A DNA stretch of 64,000 nt from Musa acuminata AAA Group (lineage: Eukaryota; Streptophyta; Magnoliopsida; Zingiberales; Musaceae): positions 43,264,501 to 43,328,500 of the forward strand of contig NC_088335.1 in the NCBI RefSeq assembly GCF_036884655.1, written 5' to 3'. The notes below the pieces were generated by a model. The model saw nothing but the letters and a program-made list of their open reading frames with translations, was not told the origin of the DNA and made no database searches. Below are positions 1-10,200 of the stretch, one piece after another. Position numbers and translations under genes: made by a program. The first letter of the stretch is position 1. Each line of letters opens with the position of its first letter.

Positions 1-1337
1 CAATGACTTTTAACAGATAGCGTGTCTAAAACTGGATGCCAATTGGCAGGTTCGTGCACTGGGGGCTGTTGGATATGTCTTGTTATCGTCATTCTTAATT
101 AGAGAAAACATACTTGCCCTGGTACTACTAAACACGAGACTCTGGCTCTAGTTTAAAAACTTTGATACTTTCAAAGCGAAAAAGAAAGGCTAACTTCTGT
201 GCTTCTGCAGATCACAATCAACATTCATGCTTCTCTAACATATATACTCACGGCTATGGGAGTGAATACAATCCCATCGATGAATGCCATATATTTAATC
301 TTTGGTAGCTTGGTGAGGTTCCAAAACTCTTGGTATCCACAGCGACAACTAGTTTTCGAGATGTTCATGCACGGAATCATCATTAATGTTCATCCTCTCA
401 CTTGTCTTGTAACAGCTCCTCCTGAACTGTGGATTCTTTGTTCTCTTGCTGCACATTCTATATGCAATATTTCTTGCCAAGCTGGGACTAAAGGCTTCTT
501 TGACACTTCCAGCATGGTTGGAGAATGCAATCTAACAGCTGCAGACAACTCTAGTGGCTACATTATATGTGTCCACAATATCCTTGTATAATTCATTCTT
601 CAATGTAACACATTCTCATTGCCATACTTGATTAGTACAGGTAGAAGACAAAATCTTAAATGTCACACTGGTAGTCACTGTTTTGGGTTAAATTCTAAAG
701 CACCATGTAAAGGAGGGTGTGCTAAATGCTGCCCTCACTGTTCTGTCAACTCTTGGAATCTACATGCATCAGGACGGCTGTTTCTTAGCCAGCATCAAAC
801 TCTAACCCGATCGATCAAGTGACCAAGGAGCAGCTTCTGTTAGATCTGTCTCACAGTATTGAGTACATAAAGAACTGAGACCGTAGCCAGATGATCATTC
901 ATGTGGCACATTGCTGTCTCCTTTTCAGCCCCACTAAATGAATTAATTGACGAGATCATAAGGCAGTAACATGTACTTATAACGAGATCATAAGGAGCAA
1001 TTGTCGTTGTTGTTATTATGATTGTCATCGCCAAACTATACAGAATCTGGTAAACCCACTAAACTATTCTCACTATCATACCCTAGGGATCATTAATATG
1101 ACCTAATCCTTATTTAGCATGAAAAAAAAGAGAAAAACTTGGGTTGACTTGGGATGGGTTGACCTAATAGTTGACAATTTAAGAGTTGGTTGGCCATAAT
1201 TGGGCCTCAGTTTGCGTTGGCAGGATTTAGAATAACCAAAAAAAGGAGCTACTTCCAATCATATAATATCGATTGTTTGACAAGAGAGAGTAGGGGGTTT
1301 AATTATAGATTACCCCGGGTTATGAAATCCATATAAT
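1..1337. other. Intergenic DNA, no gene recognised
   Basis: No open frame here resembles a known family, and the frames found lack coherent splice structure. Moderately AT-rich, ordinary plant intergenic sequence. The first 900 bases are less AT-rich and could belong to an untranslated or non-coding transcript of a gene outside the window, but nothing in the sequence decides this. Confidence 0.5.
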
Positions 1338-1340
1338 TAT

Positions 1341-2238
1341 GAAAATAAAATATCTAATTTTATTTATCCTAATTTCGTCAGTTTTATTAATGAAAACATA
1401 AAAACAAAAGGTAAAAAGATAATTTTAACACTCTGATCGGCGATGACGGATGACGAAATTGTTGAGGGTTACGAGTGATTATTGTGGATGAGAAGAATGA
1501 CGACGAGAGATGAGGGCCACTTTACATCTGCGTCGATGTTGACGCCAATGTAGAGCCACGAAATTAACACTAAAGTAGATACAAAGCGACAAAAAAGTCA
1601 CTCGGGTAGCTGTTGTGAATGAGAAGAGTAGCAATGAGAGTTGAGAGTCGCTCTGCATCCGCGTTAACGTCGACGTAGTTGCTGAGCGGCTCGCTCTGCA
1701 TCTGCATCGACATTAACATAGTTGTTGAGCAACGAAAGGACTATCGTTGTAGATATCGAGTGGCCCTTTCATTACTCGGTAACTATGTTGATGCTGATGC
1801 AAACGTAGAGTGACAAAAAGGTCGCTTGACAATTGCATCGGCGTTGACGCATATGCAGAATGACCCTCATCTCTCATCATTGCTTTTATTTCATCCACAA
1901 CAGTCATCCTGTACCTTTGTCGTTCTACATTTGCGTTAGCGTCGACGCAGTTGTCGAGCAATGAAATGATTGCCAATGTAAATGTAAAGCGATGAAATGA
2001 CCATCGGCAATTGTGTTGGTGTCGACGCAGATGCAAAGTGGCCCTTATATTTCACCATTACTTCCTCATCCACAAAAGTCATCATAGCCTCCAGTGACGC
2101 TATCGTCCGTCACCATCGACATCCTCAGACATCACCAACTAAAACGTTAAAATTATCTCTTTGCTCTTTATTTTCATGTATTTATTAGTAAAACCAATGA
2201 TATTAGGATAAAATAATATAACTAGATATTTCACTTTC
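1341..2238. mobile_element. Non-autonomous inverted-repeat DNA transposon
   Basis: The segment is bounded by imperfect terminal inverted repeats of about 90 bases, 1341-1430 and the reverse complement of 2146-2238. Shared blocks include AAATATCTA, TTTATCCTAAT and AAGATAATTTTAAC, in the same order in both arms. No transposase frame lies between the arms; the interior is a degenerate repeat array. Long terminal repeats on a short element suit a Mutator-like (MULE) or foldback MITE. No clear target-site duplication was found, so the exact ends and the superfamily are uncertain. Confidence 0.6.
1500..2045. repeat. Degenerate GTCGACGC-containing repeat array
   Basis: Inside the inverted-repeat element, variants of one phrase (tgcgtt-a-cGTCGACGcag-tg followed by a short piece like gagcgacgaaa) recur at about 1525, 1655, 1700, 1780, 1835, 1930 and 2018, some inverted. 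The array is richer in CpG than its AT-rich surroundings. It accounts for the short open frames seen on both strands here, which are therefore not called as genes. Confidence 0.5.
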
Positions 2239-2327
2239 AACAGAGAATAATATTTGCTTTAATAATGATTCATGCACCACTTATTATCATGAGGTAGATT
2301 GATTGGTTTTTTAGTTTGCGTGAGAGA

Positions 2328-2453
2328 ATGAACGATATGGAAGACATGAAAGCTACCTATGAGCCCTACCCCAAAGAATTGTTAGAATTGTTAGGAGATG
2401 GTCGGTCCTCAAGGATTTCAGTGAAGTCAAGAAAGTTTACAAGAGACAAGTGA
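2328..2453 (+). CDS. Possible 41-residue micro-ORF or orphan exon
   Basis: An ATG frame of 41 codons stands out from AT-rich surroundings by balanced codon composition. The peptide is charged, begins MNDMEDMKATYEPYPKELL and ends in a basic stretch, SVKSRKFTRDK. A pyrimidine-rich tract ending TTTTTTAG lies at 2307-2314 and AA|GTGAGC overlaps the stop codon, so the segment could equally be an internal exon left from a decayed gene. No family is recognised, and no signal peptide or membrane segment is visible. Function unknown; it may be chance. Confidence 0.2.
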   Translation: MNDMEDMKATYEPYPKELLELLGDGRSSRISVKSRKFTRDK

Positions 2454-4854
2454 GCTCTTTAAAATAAAATTATTATTATTATTATTATTTCTTTCTTTTA
2501 ATTTTTATATGAGTTTTGTTATTCTTTATGATAGATGAGGATAAATAAAGATCTTTTTTACAACATTTTGTCAAGATAACGTTACATAGTCGTCAACGCC
2601 TTTTACACCATACATGATTCTTCTATATACTATCATTGTATATTTTTGATACGTCGATAGATAGTTTACGTATTCGAAGAGGTATTTATTTTTTTATACT
2701 TTATTTTTTTTATATTTTGACTCAAAATTTTCTTTCGTAAATGATAATTATTTGTTTGATCCTTTACCTAATAAATAATTCGTCTCAATTTTCAAGTTTA
2801 AGCTAAGCCATTTAAGCCAACTTGCTCGTTATAACAACAAAACCATTTAAAATCTTGAGTTTGCATGCTATGTTTCGTCGAAATGCATAAAAACATTGGA
2901 AGTGTTACTTAGAGTCCGACAATTAAGATTTGTGAAAGGAGATTATGGAAATCTTCATGCCTAGCTAGAAGATTTGAGAGTCTCAACTTGGAAGGAGCAA
3001 TTGGAGGATTTGTCTTTCAAACAGTTCCATCCAAAAGAGCATGGAGTTGTGTCTTTACACTTTCCACTATCCTTCAATAAACAGCCCCATCACTAGTCCT
3101 TGGATCTCTCAATTCATTGGGCCATAATGATGAATAACCCCTACTGACTTGTGGCAATTTTCTCTTCCCCAATCTTAAGACATAAACCATGAGTGTCATG
3201 GATTTAATCCATGTTTAGTTTCTTCCTAGAATGAAGCTCAACAACACTTAACTACATCAATAAATAGATATCTGAATGCTGTAGATATTGTACTAACTTT
3301 TAGAGGTTGCAAGGACAGAACTCCATCCTCCTTTGGAATGCGAATTGTCTAATCTTACCAACTTAAAACTCAAATGAAGACTTTAAAAAAATATATATTA
3401 ATTTTAATATAAGAAGCTTGTTTATCCTCGTAAGCATTTACGATTTCATTAAGAGTCTTATAGGCACTATCCTCGTTTCAATCTAACAAGCTTGTTTATC
3501 TTTGTAAGCTTTCTTGATTTCATTGAGAACCTTGCGACTAGAATAATCTCATGCTAATAATTCTTTATTGTAAGACTCAGTTTCACATTGTTTATGTTCC
3601 CGTAATTCTTAGGAAATACAATAGCATAAGTATTTATAAGCACATTTATTGGTGATCTCTACAGTGACCGAGCAATGATGCATGAATACTTTATTAATTA
3701 TAACACAATATCCATTAATTATTGGTCATCTCTGCCAACAAAGGAATCCACTCCATCACTTGAGGACAGTGAAGTCATAATGTTCATGACAATGTGTGAT
3801 GGTTTTATTTTTAGATGATTAATTATAATCATAATTGAAAGCAATGTGTGCAGTGCTTCCATGGGGATGCAAAAATTGTGCAGTCTCAACTTTGCAATGG
3901 AATGGAGTATATGTTGTTCATGGAGTATTTGAAGTGCTTAAATATATAAATAATAATAATAATAATTAATAAGAGGATAACATCATTATTAATGGCTAAT
4001 CAAATACATTGTATTTGATCTTCTTTTGAGATAAGAATTTTCAGATTTGCTTGTCAGATAATATTCTATGGTTTTGATGATGATTCTTTCTCTTATTTTA
4101 TATAAATATATATTTTTTTTCTTCATAGTCAATCTAGTAAATAATAGTAGAATTATTGCTCTAGCAGCTACAAAGAGGTTTTCTACACCTGCACAAGAGA
4201 TTCTCATGGAAGATTGATATGCTTGCTGACAAGAATCTAAAGAATAACTATGATCAAGCTGATGCTGAAGAGATGGTCTGCATGCTTGAATTATTCTAAA
4301 GAATAATTCAATTGATGCAGTTGGTAGTAGAAAATATTTCCCCAAACCTCAAGTCACCTTAAAACACCATAAACATCAGTTGGAAAAATCCACATTTTGG
4401 GAAGAACTACTAAATCAAAGTTGCTATGATTGCATTAAGCAGCATCAAAAGTGACTCTTGATCATCTCCCTTCAGTACTGTTGCCATTAACAGTGCTAAG
4501 ATGGACAAAGGGAAGGCCACCATGACAACTGAGGGTTGATTTGGATAAGGGTTCGCAGGAGGCCCTTTGATGGGGATTAGAACACTTGGATTTGACTCCA
4601 TCATGTCCTACCAATTCATGGATAAGTCAAAGCAAACTTTGATGGTGATTCTTCCTCTTGATTATGGATTCAAACAATATGAAGGATGTTGGCTTTTAGT
4701 TCCACCATCAAGAATCCAATGATATTAAACCCATTGACTCCTTCAATATATGGCTCGTTAAATTTATATTTAGATCCTATTAGCATTATAGTCTCTCTGT
4801 ACTTACAAAATTGGATTCTTATAATTTTTATATCTTTTCTTTTTTAGCTCATAA
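2454..4854. other. AT-rich intergenic DNA
   Basis: No gene is supported. A minus-strand 64-codon frame at 4410-4604 contains a hydrophobic run (VVMVAFPLSILALLMATVL) but has no recognisable relative, no neighbouring exon and no obvious promoter. Other frames are short and low-complexity. Confidence 0.5.
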
Positions 4855-4950
4855 AACGTTAAAATTATATTTCTACAACTAAAATTAACAACAACGTATT
4901 ATGTTTTCATCAATGTAACTGATGATATTAGGATAAATAAAAAAATTATT
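4855..4950. repeat. Solo terminus related to the element at 1341-2238
   Basis: ACGTTAAAATTAT followed downstream by TGTTTTCAT and GATATTAGGATAAATAA repeats, in order and orientation, the right arm of the inverted-repeat element (2144-2215). No partner arm is visible within the next 400 bases. Either a truncated copy or a second element whose left part has decayed; it shows the family is dispersed. Confidence 0.5.
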
Positions 4951-5121
4951 TTATTTTTAAAATTATAAAAAAAATTAATATAAAATTTTAAATAAAAAAT
5001 TATGATATTAGTATAATCCAAAATACAAATATAACATGTAATCAACCCTCATTGCATGTCTGTGGTCGACCCCACAGCACAAACAAGAATAGGCAACGGA
5101 TTGATATCGGAGTCCTACTCA

Positions 5122-5200
5122 CACGTGACAGCACCGGGAAGCACGGCCAGCCACAAGATAAGGGAGCTGCCCCACTCACCCGCTAACATCCTCCCACGTG
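5122..5200 (+). promoter_or_regulatory. Two G-box (CACGTG) sites upstream of the COL gene
   Basis: CACGTG occurs at 5122-5127 (context ACACGTGACA) and 5195-5200 (CCCACGTGTCC), 157-235 bases before the CONSTANS-like start codon. G-boxes bind bZIP and bHLH factors (HY5, PIF and ABF types) in plants. Whether they lie in promoter or 5' leader depends on an unmapped transcription start. Confidence 0.45.
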
Positions 5201-5356
5201 TCCATCCGCGGGATTCTCCTCTACCATCATCGCCCACCGACGAGAAGCGGAGACAAGCTTGTGGCAGGTGTACGCCCTGAGGAAGGACACCAAGTAGAAG
5301 AAGCAGAGAAGGTCTCTGGTGCTGCACAGACCGGCTCGAAGTTGTCGAATGACAAG

Positions 5357-6424
5357 ATGAAGGTGGAGGGGAGTCCGTCCTGCGAGTCGTGCCGGTCGGC
5401 GCCGAGCACGGTGTACTGCCGCGCAGACGCCGCCGCCCTCTGCGCCACCTGCGACGCCAGCATCCACTCCGCCAACCTGCTCGCCCGCCGCCACCAACGT
5501 GTCCCGGTCCTCCTCGCCCTGGCCGGCGGCGGCCTCGTCGTCCGCCCCAGCCTCACCCTCCCCTACCACATCGGCGTCCCGGTGGGCCTCGACGAATCGG
5601 AGCGCGAGGGCGACGAAGAGGAGGAGGCTGCCTCCTGGCTAATGCTCGATCCTGTGAAGGGCAACGGCCAGGGCGCCGCGGCGCTCCCGCCATTCGCCGA
5701 GGTCGACGAGTTCTTGGACCTCGTTGGGTACAACGCCGGCGAGAATCAAGGATCGGAGTGTTGCAATGGCCCCATGCAGCAGCAGCAGTTGCAGTACAGC
5801 TATGAGACGAGCGAGGAAAGCGAGTGTTTGGTGCCAAACGAGCTGCATCAGCATCAACAGAGCTTGCAGATGGAGCATGGTGCCTCCAATGGGCTCAATT
5901 ACTCTGTAAGTTGCTTCTTGGACCAAAACGTTATTGCTTTCATTATTATCCCAATTATATGACAATATCTAAACCACATCTGTTTTAGATTATCCTAAAT
6001 GTTCATGAGATTTCATTGCTATTTTTAGTGCGAAAAATATTGTAGATTTCACTGAGATCATTCTCTTCTTCTCTCTTCTCCAATCTACATCTTCTAGGTT
6101 TCCTTGTCATCAGTGGATGCAAGTGTTGTGCCGGATACATCCAACACATCTCACATTCGAGCATCCAAAGGAACCATACATCTCTTCTCACCACGGTTCA
6201 ATCCCATGGACAGAGAAGCCAGGGTCATGAGGTACAGGGAGAAGAGGAAGGCGAGGAAGTTTGAGAAGACCGTCAGGTATGCCTCGAGAAAGGCATATGC
6301 TGAAACCAGGCCTCGGATCAAAGGCCGCTTCGCGAAGAAATCGGATGCGGAGCTCGAAGTGGATCATATGTTCTCTGCTGCGGTTTTGGCTGATTCAAGC
6401 TTTGGTGTAGTCCCGTCGTTTTGA
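5357..6424 (+). CDS. CONSTANS-like B-box/CCT transcription factor, single B-box
   Basis: Two exons, 5357-5905 and 6098-6424, encode 291 residues. Residues 9-46 form one B-box zinc finger (C9, C12, C21, D24, C29, C32, H37, H46). A Gln- and acid-rich middle follows, then a CCT domain at about 222-264 ([19 protein letters not shown]) and a C-terminal GVVPSF. The CCT domain carries the nuclear signal and NF-Y/DNA contact; the terminal VP motif is the COP1-interacting signature of group I COL proteins, which normally have two B-boxes. Here the first half of the finger reads like B-box 1 ([15 protein letters not shown]) and the second half like B-box 2 ([15 protein letters not shown]), as if an internal deletion fused them. 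Expected role: nuclear, light- or photoperiod-linked transcription control. The start is the first ATG before the finger; the upstream frame has no other ATG. Exon 1 is very GC-rich, as in many monocot genes. The family call is firm; the exact COL number is not. Confidence 0.9.
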
Positions 6425-7255
6425 TTCATCTGCAAGAACTCCTGTTGTTAATTTCCGGTTCGAACAAGATGCAATCTTTGATAATTTATATGATGATTCA
6501 TTATCTAATGACCAGTGATAGATGTGAAGATTTCCAACCGGAAGAACAGAAGAATTGTTTTGGATCAAATTGGTCTCTGATACAACTCAGGGAGAAGCTA
6601 TCATGCACTTGTCCACTTGAACTGTGTTGAAAGTAGTATAACTTGCAGACATGTAGGCAGTGCAGCATGTTATCCATCAGTGCCAGAAAAGAAGAGCATC
6701 AGAACATGACAATTCTGAGCTGTTTTCTTTTGTTGATGTTTAATTCTTTGTGCCAATGTTTCTGAGTATTTGGTGTTTTGAGTGAAACTTTCACCAAGAA
6801 CAGCCATCCAAATTGCCAAGCATTCCATGTTCAGTAATCATATTTGTTACTTGGTTTCATCTACCAAATGCCCACTAAATTATTCTAGTTGAAAAAGAAG
6901 GTTTAACACACAAGACAATAGCTAATCAGATTACAGTAATCTCAAGCCTTTGAACTGAACACTGGCAAGAAGTATGAAATTTTTAGGGCAATATGCAGAG
7001 GAACTCAAACAAGCAATCACAGTATCAGATTCGGGATGAATGCAATCACCGTATCTCTTCAAATTGGTTGACTTGTGATTTATATTGTCAGTAGCTGTAA
7101 GCCTACAAAAAAGTGCATATGCCCAAAACAGGAGTGACTTTTGCCTTCCCCTTCATGTCGTCACCTGTTGAACTCATCTTGCTGACAGGATTTATGTCCT
7201 CAACCCTGTCACCTCCTCGAATCTAATCCAAGAAGTAATTCCCCTAGAAAGATGC
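6425..7255. other. Interval between convergent COL and HSP90 genes
   Basis: Holds the 3' untranslated regions of two genes that converge (COL on plus, HSP90 on minus). The plus-strand frame just after the COL stop (6421-6630) is AT-rich and probably UTR. No separate gene is supported. Confidence 0.6.
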
Positions 7256-10200
7256 TTAATCCTTCCAAGGATCATTCTCTGTCCTCACTTCTGAGGGCTC
7301 AACCACCTCTGCCTCTGTCGCATCTGAAGAGACAGCTTCGGCGCTTGTTGCCTCGGCTCCTTCTGCTGCTTCCTCTGATTCTGATCTTCCCCATCTTCCA
7401 CCAAGAGCAATGCCCATCATCTCATATATTTTGTTGCCCAGTTCAGCAGGGCTGTCAGGCTGAATCATATCATCTTGTTATGAACACGAAAAGAAGGCAG
7501 CAAATTTATAAAGAAAAATGTGAACTGAAGAGGTCGAAATGACTTACGATATAGCCACTCGAGATCAGAGCCGTATCATACAATAAATCCACTGCCCTCT
7601 TTGCTTCTGTGCTGCTTGAGTCATTCTTGCATGCAGCCTGCAATTGTACGACAGTTCAAGTGAAATACTGCAACTACAAACTAAAGTCTCTTCGCCATAA
7701 TAATTGTTTCTGCAGAACTTAAAATGATATGCAGCAATTCCTTGTGTGTCAAAAATTGTCTTCACATCAAACAATGACAATTAACAGCATATCACAAGTC
7801 TTACATTCAAGTCTTTAATGATGGGGTGCTCAGGATTGATCTCTAAGATTCTTCTCCCTCTCATGAACTCTAAACTTGATGTATCTCCGAGTGTCTGTGC
7901 TTTCATGAGTCTAGAAAAGACAGGCATTCACGAGTCTGTGCTAGAAATGACAGGAAAGATGGTCATTAAATCAACTAGGCAAACAAGACTACCTTTCCAT
8001 GTTTGCTGACCATCCAAACTTGCCAGAAACAAGTACACATGGTGAAGAGCTAAGCCTCTTAGAAATTTGGACTTTTGCTACCTTATCACCAAGCTGCTGT
8101 TTCATCCAATCACATAGAAGATTGTACTCTTGTTTGTCTTCTCTCTCCTTCACCTCATCCTCATCGCCTGTATCAGAAATTTCCATCATCAACACACGGC
8201 AAAAGCCAATAATCCAAATGCCAGTGATACAGAAAGCATAAGTACTTCCCCAAGAAAATATACTAAATGCAGAAAACTGACCTAATTCTAGGTCTTCTTT
8301 GCTGATATCAGCAAACTTCTTTTCTTTGTATGACTGAAGATTCTGTATAGCAACTTCATCAATAGGTTCCACAAGATATAACACCTGCAGATAAAATATG
8401 ATCACAACAATTTCATATATTAAAATATCTGATTATATATTTGAAGCTAAATACCTACTTCAATATCCTTTTGAACAAGCTTCTCCAGAAAGGGGGCAGT
8501 TTTGGCACTTTTAAGGCTGTCTGTTGCCAAGTAATATATAGCCTTCTGGTTCTCACCCATATTTTCCACATATTGATCCAAGCTTATCAAATCTTCCTCA
8601 CTCTTGGAAGAGTAAAAGCGCAGCAAAGGTGCCAGTCGCTTGTGATTTCCTGAATCCTCAATACAACCCAATTTTAGAAGCTTGCCAAAATTCTCCCAGA
8701 ATTTCTTATAGTCCTGCAACAGAATGACATGATTAATTAAAAGATACCCAAAATGAAATTACAAAAGACCGTATTGTCCATTCAAACAGCCTACCTCTTT
8801 GTTTTCATTCTCAGATAACTCTTGAATCATGTCAAATGTCTTCCTAACTAGCCTCTTTCGCATAATTCTTACCTGTAGTGAACAAGGAGAGTAGTTTGTA
8901 AAAGCAGCCTGGAATACATATTTTACTTTCTACAAGCTACCATAGGCATTGTGCATAAAAATAATGAAACTTACAATTCGACTTTCTTGGAGAATCTCCC
9001 GAGAAACATTTAGAGGAAGGTCATCTGAATCAACCACACCCTTCACAAAACTCAAGTACCGAGGAAACTGTAATTTTGGTTTTATGATCAGCATATTGAG
9101 ACAGGTATAAAAAAATGTAACTTGTTCATAGTACAATATGACCACAAACATCTGAAAATAAGCAAGAAGTTAATTTATACTTACCAGCTCACCATCAAAA
9201 TCATCAGAAATAAATACACGTTTGACATACAAGCGTATATTTTTGGTCTTGGGATTTATTATATCCTCATTGTTTAGAGGTGCCATTCCAGGAATGTAGA
9301 GAACGCTTCTAAATTCCACCTCACCCTGTTCAGTTTAGATATTATGCCAAATCTGACAATGAGATGATGATATTTCTTTTCTCTTTTGAAAGTCCTCATG
9401 GTAGTAAGTACCTCAGTGGTGAAGTGGGTGTAAGCAACAGGATCCAGGAACTCATTGAATGTCTTCTTGTAGAACTCATTATATTCATTTTTCTCAACCT
9501 CCTTTTGATTCCGCATCTAAGCATTGACAGGATGAGACTAACTTTAAAAAAGCTAGTTAAAGATGCTAAGGATAAAGAAACCCAGGGCACCTAAGGCATG
9601 GATTGCAACTTCAAAAAGGAAGAATTTTGATGTTACCCATATAGGTTTTGTCTCATTTGCCAGTTCCCAGTCCCAATATTTCTCAGTTACAGTTTTCTTC
9701 TTCTTTTTCTTCTCATCCTGCCAATAGGCAGAAAATGTGGTCAGGCGTTGAATACAAAAACAACAATATCAGCCATCAGACTCCCTACCTCTGTTTTTGC
9801 TTCTTCTCCTTCCTTTGGGTCCTCTTCTTCCTCGACCTATCCAAAAATAATCAAACAACAAAGAGATAAGTATAAACAGATCTAAGGCAAAGGACAACAA
9901 GTTAACAATTCTTTTCTTCACGGCTAAAACTAAACAGGCATCAAACGCACAAACACATTGTCACAATGACTTCAGCATGAAAGATCATCCAGAAAAAAAA
10001 AGCTGGCAAAGAAGAAGATCCCCACCTCCACCGTCCTTGATTTCTCCTGCCATGTATATATGGGGAAGGAGACAAACTGAGAGTAATTCTTGATCAATGC
10101 CTGGATGCGTGTTGGGTCTGCAAATTCAAATTTTTCATCCTCCTGCAAATTGAACAAAAGTTTTAGACCACTGAACACACTGAAATAACAAGTTGGGAAA

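Noticed and set aside
4410..4604. A 64-residue minus-strand frame with a hydrophobic segment
   Set aside because: Single short frame without relatives or neighbouring exons; a hydrophobic run alone is weak evidence.
5056..5280. A 74-codon plus-strand frame upstream of the COL gene as a uORF
   Set aside because: No evidence that the transcript begins before 5056, and the peptide resembles nothing known.
5115..5965. Several long frames on both strands over the COL first exon
   Set aside because: By-products of very high GC; only the B-box/CCT frame shows family motifs and a consistent splice.
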